Positions 12,977 to 25,215 of a DNA stretch of 64,000 nucleotides are shown here, piece after piece. Both the position numbers and the translations under genes were made by a program. Every line of letters starts with the position of its first letter. The first letter of the stretch is position 1. The notes beneath the pieces are model-generated. The model saw only the letters and a list, made by a program, of their open reading frames with translations, made no database searches and was not told the origin of the DNA. Source of the DNA: Tanytarsus gracilentus (taxonomy: Eukaryota > Arthropoda > Insecta > Diptera > Chironomidae); NCBI GenBank assembly GCA_038502055.1, contig JAXRKN010000044.1:5836501-5900500 (forward strand), read 5' to 3'.

Positions 12977-14791
12977 ATGATTTTAAAAGAATTCCTTCGA
13001 CTCTCCTCACAACACCGCACAATTTACTTTTATCTGTTGCTATGGATTCTTCTAATTTTTCTCGGAATGTACAAATACGTCTCATCGGATGCTGCAAGTA
13101 ATGGCTTTCTGCCAAAGTCCTTTTATAGTAATCGAGGCGGAAACTCAGAACAGAGAGAAGAAGTCGAGAGAATTGATAAATTTCGTCATCGATACTGCAA
13201 CAACATAAAGAATTTGGTGCAAGCGGATGAGGGAGGTTACATCGAAGGATGGACATTGCAGGGTGAGTTGCGCTGGATGTTTTAAATTGAAAATTAATAT
13301 TAAACTTCTTATAAAACTTTAATTTTTTATTAATCTTCCTAAAATTAATCAAAATTGTATACTCTATTTTTAGGCGTAATCCTCTTAATCCGACACGGAG
13401 ATCGAGCTCCACTTGTTCACGTTCGTGATATAAATTCAATTGATTGCAGTTATGAAAATGATTCGTTACTGATTAAGTATCGAAATTATTTGTTAAATTC
13501 GTCACTAATTAATCCGAGTGGAAGCAACAATGGACATGTGAGTTGGAATCGTCAAGGACCGTTTCATGGATTTCCACTTCTGCCAGCTGATTTAAGGGCA
13601 TGTCTACTCGGTCAATTGACTTATAAAGGAATTTCTCAATTGTTACATATTGGTGAGTTAATGAAGCTCGCATATGCTCACTCCTTGGACCTTTTTAAGA
13701 AACCCGTGCCAATTTCTGCTAAGCAAAACTCTAGTGAAGGAAATCCTCTTTTAAACTCGGATGAAATTGTAATCTATTCGACACGATATAGAAGAACATT
13801 CCAATCAGCTATGGCACTTTTATTCAATTTATTGCCCAACGATCGATGGCACAATCTACAGGTGCAAGAGAGCCATAGCTTGGCATTTTGCTTCACTGAC
13901 TGTGCTTGCGCGAATGCCGAGTATCTCAAGAAAATCCTCTCGAAGGAGAGTTCGAAAGACTTTAGCGGAAATCCCTCGATTGCATCGCTCGTAAATTGGA
14001 TTGGTGTGTCACTGCTGCAGACTCAAGATATTGCCGTCCTTAATCCTCTCGACGTGCGAGACGCTCTACTGATGTACGTTTGTCATAATCAACAACTTCC
14101 ATGTCAACATCGATATGGCCATCAATCGACGCCACAAACTCAACATGAACTCGACAGCAGTGACATAATTGATCTTGATGATGGTCAACGTCAACTTGAT
14201 TCGCCATCAAATGAGGGCGACGATGACGACATGGAGGAGGCAATTAACGATAATCCAACTGAGAATTGCGTGGAGCAAAGTAACATTGAGTCATTGCTGT
14301 CATATACAAATGCATTTGAACTTCGCGAGAGCAACAACCGCTACAAGATCACCGAGAGAGCACTTCGCGCTTATGGCTTAATACGAAACATCGTGAGCTA
14401 CATGCTGAAGATGATAAGTGGCGATAAAGTCAAATTGGTTCTTTATTCGTGCCACGATCAAACATTACAATTTCTCCTCGCCGCTCTCGGTCTCATCGAG
14501 GAATCGTCCTACGTTGCATACGCATCACGAATTGCCTTTGAAGTGTACAAGAGTGAAAAGGACAGTCAACATTATTATCGTGCAATATTCAATGGACGCG
14601 ATGTGACTCGACTCATAAGTTTTTGTCTCGATGGAAAAAGCTTGCGAGTGAAGCGAGGTCGAGCACTCGCTGCTTATTTGTGTCCCATTGAAAATATCAT
14701 AAGGTTCATTCATGACGATTATTTTACGATGATGAACGCGACAAATTTCAAAGACGCATGCATGCCGTCGGAGCAGAAGGGATATTTTTAA
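12977..14791 (+). CDS. Pxylp1: 2-phosphoxylose phosphatase 1 family histidine phosphatase (type II membrane protein)
   Basis: Histidine phosphatase (clade 2) close to PXYLP1, the Golgi enzyme that removes the 2-phosphate from xylose in the glycosaminoglycan linker. Exons 12977-13262 and 13374-14791 join in phase 1 to 567 residues. Residues 1-15 are cytosolic, followed by a single hydrophobic anchor at about 16-33 (IYFYLLLWILLIFLGMYKYV), as expected for a Golgi type II enzyme. The catalytic motif is RHGDRAP at 102-108, with the family segment YRRTFQSAMALLF, a cysteine-rich CFTDCACA and the second catalytic pair His456-Asp457 in SCHDQT. It is longer than the roughly 480-residue human protein because of a His/Gln-rich and then Asp/Glu-rich insertion at about 335-400. 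The insertion is in frame and has no splice signals. An ordinary acid phosphatase is the main alternative, but the anchor and YRRTFQSA favour PXYLP1. Confidence 0.85.
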
Positions 14792-17700
14792 AGAGAGAAT
14801 TTATTTAATTTTAAGAATATAAATTATTGAGAGGTGGATTTTATTTTAATTTATTAAAATTCCTAAATTTAGAAAAAAAAATAAATTTTATTGAAAATCC
14901 ATCTCAAAAAACAACCAAAAAAAATTTAAAGCAATTAGAGAAATCACCATCAATTAATTATCATAATTATCATAAACATATCAAAAAAAATTCTCATTCA
15001 TATTTTCTTTTGTGATATTCAGAAAGTAGAAGATTGAAAATAAAAATTGTGAACAAGAAGAATTTATCGACACCTTTTTACTCGCTCTCGTGCCGTCGTA
15101 ATTGCCTCATTCAAGGCGAAGAATGTACAGAGAGTAAAAAATATTTTCTTTTCAGCTTTTTTTTCTCATTTTTTAAAAGTATGAAAAAAAGCGAAAAGAA
15201 GAAAAAGAAGCGACTGTGTACTTGCCCCGGAGTGAGTGCAATTGAAGAGTAATTGAACCTGAAGTATGTTCGCTTGGTAGTCATTTGTACGTTGATACAA
15301 CGATTTCCTCACAGTACATGCAAAGGTATTTTGAGTCGAGTTCATGTCTCGTGCACTTTGGTGAGTGTCTTTGAACTTAAAATGCACTAAAATCTTTTTA
15401 AATTCTATAGCAATATTAATTTAATCAGAATTAAAATCACACATAAAAAAATCAAATTTATTTATTAAAAAATATTTCGGTTCATTTTGGTTCGGTTTCA
15501 TTTTTATTGCTCACACTGTCGTTTGTTGTTTTGTGAGTAAAACTTCACTCGACCATTTTCATTCGTTCAAGTTCGACATGTGTGTCTCTCGAGCGTTTCC
15601 GAAGAATTTGAACACTTGTTCAGCTCAGCATTAGGCGCACATGAGAACGTGGACGTGTTTCTTTATCAATACGATAATGGAAAAATCATCAACTCCATAC
15701 AAGTTCAATATGGAGTTGATGATTTTTCTTTTGTTTCTTTTAAAAATATTTTTCGTTGTGTTCGAACGATACGAGACACAACTTGAAGTTTTTACAGTTT
15801 GAAAATCCACTAAAGAGAGACGATGATGACTGTTGGGAACACACTGCAAAATCCACATGAAACACCCAACAAATTTAACTACCCGCATTTTAATTTCTCC
15901 GATTAAATTATTTATTTCCACAACAAACCGTACAATAATAAAAATGTGCATAATTCTACACTTAGCTTATTATTATTTTTATGAATCTTTTTTTAATGTA
16001 CCAAGAAAGCATACATCAAACATTGCCAGGCTCATTTTTCATTCGTTGGCTTGTTTTTATTGCAATGTTTTTTCTTCATCAATTTCTTTTTCTTTGCGAC
16101 TCGCCACGTGGCATAAAATGTTTATGATGATTTAAAGGAGGATGTATCGGTGAAGAAGAGATGAGAAGTAAGCAAAAGTGGGAGGTAGGGTTCAACGAAT
16201 TTCGCATCAGGTTAAAAAGAATTGAAATGAATTTTTTTACTGTATAAAAATTTTTGAACTCACAAGAAATAAGAAAATTTTAAATTCTCCATGGAAGTTT
16301 TGGATTCCATAAAAATGGCTCACATTCTTAAGAAATTTATAACTTTTTCATTCATCGACTGTTGAAGATTTTCTTTGAGGAACGTTGATCTAGATTTTGA
16401 CGCTAATGAAATATTTACAAAAAATTATTCGGCGTGTTTTAAACAACATTAAAGAATAATTTTAGACTTTTAAAGTTGGATTTATTTATTCGATCGAATT
16501 TGTTTTATAATTTTGACAATTTAATTTTTTCTATAATTTCTGAATCAGAAACTAAATTTAATTCATTAAGTTATTTTTTTAATCAAGAAAATCTTCACCA
16601 TGCATATAGAGTATAAAAGTATAGTCGTGTCATTATTAATTTTTATTTGCAATGAATTTAATAAGTTAGTCATCATCGACAATGAGGTTAGTCATAAAGT
16701 GAGTCAAAATAAATGTGTCATCTTATCTTCACTAAATGTGTTTCCTCCTTAATTGTTTTCATTAATAAACAACATGTCAAAAAAAACTACAAACATTTTA
16801 CAAACTTTATTGTTCAATATTGAAAGTTTTAAAAAATTCCAGAACAAATTTAAAAAATATATTAAAACTGCCCCTTAAAATTCCACCGTAAAGCTATAAA
16901 TTTAAATGTCAGTTACACTTGGTCGCATGGCTAAGAATTCCTCCTCCTTGACTCCCATTAAATTTTTTTCATTCATCCCCCTATTCTTTGTTCCTGAAAG
17001 TAACATTGAAAAAGTTTATAAAACAAATTTAAATCATTTGCAGCCAACCCAGATGTGATTCTTTCAATTCCTCTCCTCTACAGGCAACCCACACACACTC
17101 AGCAAGACTTTCCATTTTGCAGAACACGACGGCGACGCTTGCACCATTCCTAAGAGAGGCCTTTTTTAATATGAGATCATGCTCCATGCTCCTCAATGTA
17201 AAAATGAGGAACTAGAAAAGCTCACAGGGCAACATGAGAGCAAAAAGTTACAACGTTCGAGTCGTTTAAATGGAAATCGCCGTTTCAAGGTGATTTTCTT
17301 TCAACATTTAGCACGAAATAGTAAAATATCATAAAAGATCATGAAATGCAGCAGCATAAACTTTTTCTCTTTTTGATTGCAAATTTTATCTAGGCACGAC
17401 TTGGGAAGGAGGGAGGAGAACAAGTTTAGTTTTATGGATAGTCGGACATGCTTTCGAGGTAGCAAAATAAAGTTTTTTATTGTTGTTATTTTAAGAGGAG
17501 GGGAACGAGTGAGAGAAGTGTTTTTGTCTAGGAATAGTTGAAAACATTCTAGGATGGAAAATCATCGATTCCAAGCGAAACTTTTTGAGTCTCTCCTCAA
17601 AATCTTGAAGATTTTTCGCGCCTCTACTTTTTTCATATTTTGTAAGCACATGCATGCACATTGGAACGAATGTGAATTTAAAATTTGGAACTTCAAATGC

Positions 17701-20700
17701 TTTTCAACGCTTTGAAATATCGCGAAATGGTCCTGGAAATTTTTTCGATTCGAAACAAAAATTCAGACTTTGAACAAGCGAACATGAATGCGAGAAGTGT
17801 TTGCGCAAAAGAATTGCCGTATCTTTATACTTTGAGTGTACACTCTCTCACTTTTCCTCTCTCTCTCTCAAATTTTTAAAGCTTTCTCTCTTTCACTCAC
17901 TTTAAGCTTTTCGTGATAAATTGACTTTAAAAATGACGACGATGACTTTTTTTCTTGCACTTATTGCGACTCATTTTATTCATGAATATCGTGTGATAAC
18001 TGGAGGCTCGACTTGTTTACAACGTGATTTGCTTGAAATGTTTTGAAAACAATTTTACGAAACTGACGATGACTAATCGCTATAACTAATCGCGCGAGGG
18101 CTTGTTTTCAATTTGTTTAAACGTGATGAGCTGTGAAATAAATGAGATGATTTTTGAAATAATTTTTAAGTTAATTAAATTAATTAGAAAATTTTACTCT
18201 TAGCTCTTTCATATTTAATTAAACAAAAATTACTTAACAAGCTGAAAATAAAAAATATACAAACCACTTAAAGCCTATTTTCCTAGAACATTTCATTTTA
18301 GATTCAATCCATTCTTTCTCTCTCAAATATTTTGAAGCTAACCCTGAGAATGTGTTTGTTTTTTATTTTGTGCATACATTTACATCGAATTAATGATCAA
18401 TGATTGTTTCAAATGACGAGAGTGAAATAAGAGTAAACAAATCTCAAAAAAAGAATTTACAAAAATAATTTTTTAAAAAAAAAGTCGTGCGACAAACAAA
18501 CTCGAGCGTCAGAGCTAAAAGGAAAATTTAACAAGCCCCCAAAGAGGATAAAAAGAATACGATTTAATTTATTAATTAGCAATTAAGAGATTGTGAATGT
18601 TCTCACGTATTCATCATCATCGCACACTGTCGTCATAAACAGGAAGCACAAGGCAATCGATATTCACTCATTGCACTGATGCATATTCACAAGTTTTGTT
18701 TAAAAACTTAAACCTCATGCTTTCGATTGTTTCCCGCTCCATTTCATAAATGGATTTGAATTTCTAACAAACAATCAATTTCCCTTTTTCTCAACTCGTG
18801 TTTGATCTGTGAATAAATTTAAATCTGTTAAATTTATTTCATTGATTTTGCTGAACTTATGGGTTCAAGGATTTCTTTGAGATCGCTTTATTGAATATAT
18901 TTGCATTTTGATTTGTCTGTTTTTTATTTCTATTTCTTATTGTTAAGTCGCAAGAATTTAAATTTGAATGACGTGAAAGAAAAAATTTAAAGAATTTTGT
19001 ATAAACTTAGAGGATAAATTTCAATCAAAAATATTTAAGAGATTGTAGCTCGGATTTTTTTAAAAACCATCCTTTCATTCCAATCGTTAGAACTGCTTGA
19101 AATCGTGTCATAAATCCTTTTTTTTCTATGTGGGCGATGCGAATTCTTTTATAATTTTTTTAATGTTGAGAAATTTCATTTCGATATCAGTTTTCTGGTC
19201 ACAGGTGACAAAGATAGTTTTCTCCCGGAGTCGAAACGACGATAAGTGTTAAAAACAAAATATATTTCTTAATCGAAAATAAAAAACAACATTTCAAGTA
19301 CATTTTCTTAATAAAAAAAAATACTCAGACTCAAGCGCGAGAGCAAGAAAATTTAATAAAATATCAAGAGCAATACAATTGACCAAGTTGACGATAAAAA
19401 ATATCGCAAAGTCTAAAGTTTCAAGTAATTGCTGTTCATAAACAACTGTGCGCGTAAATTGATATCTTCACGTACGATTGAGTCATGTCACTAGCCATGT
19501 GAACATTGACGTTTTTCACCGTTCTCATTGCGTGATCGATATGGCGGTCAAATGGAGAGAAAAAGAAGTGTGGAAAGTTTCAAATTGCATTTTCGCAATA
19601 AATTTTCCGTTTCCTTCAAAATTTCTCATTTCTTCGAATGCTTTTTGGAACAAAGAGCTATTTATTGAATGAAAAGTATAACAAAGACTTTTATGTCACT
19701 TTATTTTTATCTTCAGATGCTCGCGAAGGTCTCTCATGTTCGTTCCACTTTCTGTCATTCATTATGAGCACACTATAAATTATTTTATTTTCGTGTTCTT
19801 AGCGAATCTCAATTTGTAGTTCCCAATAATGAAAAAAAGAGGAGAATTAATTTGAAAAAAGTTACTAGTCAATTTAATTTGATTAAATAATCTATAACTC
19901 GTGCATTGAACTCAATTTTGTTAAAAATATGTGGGAGAGACGATGGCTGAGAGCACGATTTGATGTGTGTAAAACACGTTGTGATATTTTTATAAATTGA
20001 TGAGTGATGAAAAACAATAATTTGAAATTTATTCACTCATTATTATGTCAATGCAGAAAAATGTTCTCATGTTGCATTCATTAAATGAATGTCACTCAAA
20101 TGAAGTTAACAAACTTTCACGGTGAATTGAAAGTAATTTGTACATTTATTCAAAGCTTTTTGAAAATGTTTTTATGTTTATAACTTGATAAAAACTCAAA
20201 ACCCAGATAATGGTTTTCCAAGGTTATTTGATATGGTAAATATTTTTGTAAATTTTATAATTTTTTCCAGCTTGCAAAGAATTATACTTAAATATATTTG
20301 TACTAACATCAATGTTATTAAACAAAAAATTATGAACTAAACACCTGATACGTTGTTTTCTACCCCTTTTGTGAGTCATTTGTTCCGACTCATTACAAAA
20401 TTATTCTCGAATAAAAAACTTATTATTAATATGTTATTACCTTTATAATTTTATCTCATATTTCTATTATCTCAGTTGCTCCTCCAAAAGAAACTTCTTG
20501 AACCTATTGGTATGCATCAGATGATCGAATTTTGAATATTATTATTCTCTTTTTTGTCGATAATATAAAAACCATGTGATAATCACTCTTTCATCTGTTT
20601 TTTCATGAACTGAATAATACGGCAACGGAAAGGAATGTCAAATAGTAAATAATTCAAGAGAAAATTGAGATAATTGCGATCTTCGAATGTGACGAAAAAT

Positions 20701-23700
20701 TTCGTTTTAATTTGCAGAGTGTTGACTTGCGATGTTGCTGAACGATGAAAACATTCTCAAACACAGACAAAAGAAAATTCTTGATGACTCGAAACATTAA
20801 TGATGCCCGAAAAAAAAATCTTCTTCAACTGCGTAATATTTCAGTGCGCAGTCTCAACATAATGATATCGTACGATACTGTTGAATATTCTCATGAGCTA
20901 AACTATGTCGCCGAGTAAAATTTAATAAATTGCGCGATGAAGCAGCCACAAACTTTTTTTTTGTCCTTCTGTCGATTAATTATGGATGAATTTATTATCA
21001 TGAGAAAAGTATGTAATTAAAGAATTGTTGGCGACGACAAAGAGCGTTTCCTTGTTGTACAACAATGGAAAAAAATTGATAGTAAATAATTTTCCGCATA
21101 AAAACAGCTGTTGACTGTTTTGAGGAATTTGTTCTAGGTTCTAAATGGCAAATGCGCAAATTAAATTCTTTTTTAATCAGCCAAAGTTTTATTCAAAATA
21201 TTTACTTTGAATCAGATTGCGATCGAAAAATATTGACGTAAAAATTTATGGAAAACATCTTTTTTGTGAATAAGTAAAGAGTTGATTTTTGAGGTAAATT
21301 AGTTATTTAAAAATATTTCTTATTTTATTTCAGTTTTAAGTAAATATTTGATATTGAATTGTTTCAATTAATTTTAATAATTCCCAAATTATATCCGCCG
21401 GTTTTAAATTAGACTAAAAATATTTTAAAACAATTCCTACAATTATTTTAGCTTGTTAGTCCATCCCGAAAATATTTACAGGAAATTAACATAACCCTAA
21501 AAAAATTAAATTACAAAGCACTTAATTCATCAGAATTTAAAAACGTGGTTGTTATATAACAAAACTCCGTCATGATGTGTGAGTTCGTTTCACATACAAT
21601 TATGTAAATATAGTTCTTCTTCTTATCTTCACCACAAACATAAAACTAAATAAAAAATTAGTTAAACACAATTCCGGCCGGCATTTTTTTACTTGTATGA
21701 GTAAAACAACGATGATGATCAACGCCTTATATTCTAGCTACGAAGAAAAAGTTGCTGATACGGTTCAAATGTGAAATATAGGAAGAGGCCTTGGAAAATA
21801 AAATGCGCAATTTTTTTACTGCCCGAGCACACAAAAAATGAAATCGGCAGTCGACATGAAAGTGAATATTTTCAAAAAAGCATACATATACGAAGTGATG
21901 ATAAGCTCCTCGATAAATTGTGTCAAAATAAACTCCGGCTAGTCGGTGCAAACTAGAAAATTTTATTCAATGTTAAAACACTCCAAAAAAATTCTAAGTT
22001 GGCTGCGGAATAAAAAAATAAATGAATTAGAAATCAGGTTGGTAACTGATCTAACACAATGAAACTTCGCGAAGCGAGGAATCACGAAATTTATAAAAAA
22101 TTGACGAAAGAACCAAGGGAATGACGCAAGAGTGTCGTAAAGGAAAGATGATTCCAAGAAAATTTTATTTTTTTAAATTCCTGGATTTTAAATTGAAAGC
22201 TTAAACAGATTTTTTCCTGGATAAAATTAATTCATATTTTTCATCCCTAAATTAAACAAATTTGTTTAAAAATCCCTTGATGTTCACCCACTTTCGACCA
22301 CTTCTCGATTTACGAAATAAATTGTACAATCACAAATGGTCATTTATCACAAAGCTTTTAAAGACGACATAAAGAAAAATAAAAATGTCACGATTTTAAA
22401 ATTCTGATTGCAACTTTGCTCGACTTTGCGTCAAAACAATATAAAAAAAACTTCGTCGGAACTTCGAGGGAAAAAAATTGTTTACTTGCACGAACGTCCA
22501 GACGTCTCAGAAACGTCAATTAAATTTCGCAACTGATCATAATTTTTGCGTCAGTATAAACACTTTCCTTGCTATTCATGAGCACGTACATGTGCGTGAT
22601 TGCTCTCCTACGTGATAAATATCATGATGTGATGAGAGAAAAAGAAAGACGAGGACAATGAGCTCGCGATATGAGAGAAAAAAACATCATTAATTGGGTC
22701 ATGAAAGATGAGACAATTTTGAGGGGGATGAAATTTAAGAAATTGCGAGACACGTGGAGGTTAAATGTCACGAGGAATGCGGTAAAGTATTGAAATTTGA
22801 TGACTTCAGTCATTCTCTGACCATGTGTGATTTTTACAACTTAAATTGCTGCCGTTTAATATTTTTCATTGTAAACACGCTGTGCACGCTATAAATAGGC
22901 GAAAAAAAGGAAATTAAAAAAGTCGAATGGAGGAAACGGTTAAGGATGCTAAAAATAAATCCCGAACCGGTAGAATTTTGTTTTCATATATTTTCACTTT
23001 CGATCGCGGAAACGTCACGTGGTCACTCAGTCGAGAATTTCTTTCCTCTTCAACGATATTGTTTTTGTCATTTTTTAAGCGCTTTTGAAACTGATGCAAA
23101 CCTTGAGACTTTTTACATCATCCAAAGTCACGTTATCAAATAATTAATTTAAAGCGCCATTAGTTCCAATCATCTTCGAAAAGAAAAATAATTTTTCAAC
23201 ATGATTGCAATGCGTAATACTGGAAGCAACTGGATTAGTAAGATAATTTGTTTACGGTTGAGTAGCTCGTAAATTTTTATGATATTTTGTAATAAACTAG
23301 TTTTTAGAGATAAATTATTTAATCAGTCAATGTCAAGGGGAAAAATTTTAATGGTTTTTAAAAAATAGTTCTAGACTTTTTTCGATATTCAGAGGCTCGA
23401 TTCAACAAGTTAAAGTTTATAAAATCAAAACTTGTTTGAAATCTAACCAAAATATTAATTTTAATATTTTCTCAAGCAGGTTTGCCCTCAATCAAGGCAT
23501 AAAGTAAAAATTATCTAATTTATTTTCATTAAAATCATCAAAGCTTGTAATCATAATCTCATAAATTTATATTTTATGACATCAAAACAACACAATTAAA
23601 GTTGGATCTCATGTAAGTCATTAGTAATCACCAAAATGGCTTAAAAACTCCATCAAAAAGTCTCGTTTTCTTATCGCGTGCTTCTTATCTTATCTGTGAG

Positions 23701-24826
23701 CACAATTGCTTGGAGTCAATGTGTATAGAAAAAAGTCAAGGATACTCTCTCATACTTTGCTCCATTTTTTGCTAAGTAATTAAAGTCCAAAAATATTGAG
23801 ATATAAAATTTGGTTGTTTTTCTTCTCGGGCGAGCATGAGAAATGAAAATACCGGTTTGTACCGCTTAAACACACATCAATAAGTATTTTTTTCAGCTTC
23901 TGAAGTGTTGGCAAAGAGCACGCTCGAACGTTTATCGAACACAACTGCAAAAAAATCTTTCTCGCTTATATTATAAAATATGTCAATTTTCACACCTCGA
24001 TTTATAAAGCCTTTGACATTCAGAAGCCTCTCGGCAAATAAAATATGAAAATTTACTTTTCTGGACGAGCAACGAAGGTCGTTTTTCTTATGAATTTTTT
24101 AATTCAATAAGTAGAAATTGTAAAAAAAATATTAAATTTGTTAATAAAAATAATTTTATCGTAAAACTAAGACAAAAATCCTTTTAACCTCAAAAAAAAT
24201 TTTATCACTAAAAAAAACTAGTTTTTTTCTCACACTCATCGACCATCGATCATCGGTCTGCGAAAAAAATTATGCAATTAAAAAATTTGTCACGTTGATT
24301 CATAGATGGAAAAATAAAATTAAGCAATTCCCAGCTTGATTTTGTTAATTCACGCGTGAAAAATTATTTTTCTTAATCGAGACGGTATGAAAAAAGTGCG
24401 TATTAAAAAGAGTCTAAACAAAATTTTACAATCACAACCGGCATGTCGATGGAAAATTTTTAGTGTGCCGGTAAAAAAAATGTTCATGATGAACCACCAC
24501 ATAGACATAGTTTCGCATGTTGTTAATGAAACACAAACACGATATTGCCGTCACATTTGTTTATTTCTCCAATTCTCTCTCGTCTAATTCGAAATACCCT
24601 TATGAGTTGCTTCAAGGTCATCATCACTTTTTTTTATAATATGCGAATTTCTTGTCAATTTTATTTTATATATTTTCTGTCCAGCAAAAAAAGTTCTCAA
24701 GCAAGAACAGCGTCGAGAGCGAGAGAAAAGAGGAAAACAACCGATTGATGATTTTCGTGTAGATACACGAGCGTCCATACAGTCACACAGCACTGAGGAA
24801 AAAAACATTAATGATTGCCATCGCCG
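14792..24826. other. Ten-kilobase intergenic region upstream of Thor
   Basis: AT-rich DNA with no convincing coding segment. The short ORFs are A/K- or F-rich translations of low-complexity sequence. The one structured element is the hairpin at 15680-15728. TTGTTTAC (a FOXO-type octamer) occurs at 18013, 22478 and 23248, and its complement near 18433. The same octamer also occurs near unrelated genes in this window, so no enrichment is claimed. Confidence 0.55.
15680..15728 (+). repeat. Hairpin with perfect 20-bp stem and 9-nt loop
   Basis: Bases 15680-15699 are the exact reverse complement of 15709-15728 (stem core ATCATCAACTCCATA), separated by CAAGTTCAA. As RNA the stem can extend about 7 more positions with G-U pairs and one mismatch. 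Weaker inverted similarity continues outward: GTGTCTCTCGAGCG near 15583 and CGATACGAGACAC near 15767 are related in inverted orientation. This is compatible with a young inverted duplication, a foldback element or a small-RNA precursor. No known microRNA seed is claimed. Confidence 0.6.
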
Positions 24827-24864
24827 TATTTATAGCGCGTCAAAGGCTAAAATATTTTCAGTTT
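24827..24864 (+). promoter_or_regulatory. Predicted core promoter of Thor: TATA box plus initiator
   Basis: TATTTATA at 24827-24834 and the arthropod initiator TCAGTTT at 24858-24864. The initiator A (24860) is 33 bases from the first T of the TATA-like box, close to standard spacing. This predicts transcription starting at about 24860 and a 5' UTR of about 356 bases before the ATG at 25216. No downstream promoter element is seen at the correct offset. Confidence 0.5.
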
Positions 24865-25215
24865 CTATTCTGTTATTGAGAAGAGAAAAAGGTTCTCTTT
24901 GGAGAGTTCGAAAAATAAGAAAAGTTTAAAAATATCAGGAATAAAAATTTTAGAAAAAGAATTTTGAAATTTTTATAACAGCGGAACGAAATTGCTTTAA
25001 AAATTCTCAAAATTGAGTTCAATTGCGTAGGAGGAAAAATTAAAATAAAGCGTACGTGACAAGGTCTAACGAAGATATTAAAGAGCGAAAAAAAATTCTA
25101 GTCAACGCGTTGTTGAAAAAAATCAACTTGAGTGAGAAAAAAAGAATTAAAGTGTTCGGCAAGTTCAAAGCATTTAAAAATCTGTGACAACAACCTAGAA
25201 AAAAATTATATAAAG

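Noticed and set aside
15631..15951. 106-codon minus-strand ORF and a 68-codon plus-strand ORF over the hairpin
   Set aside because: Both strands are open because of the inverted repeat, and neither translation shows a recognisable motif or gene signals.
18013..23255. Several TTGTTTAC/GTAAACAA octamers (18013, 18433, 22478, 23248) upstream of Thor as FOXO sites
   Set aside because: Thor is a known FOXO target in flies, but the same octamer occurs near unrelated genes here (about 44663, 55672, 55797). The number is close to what AT-rich DNA gives by chance, and the nearest site is about 1.6 kb from the predicted start.
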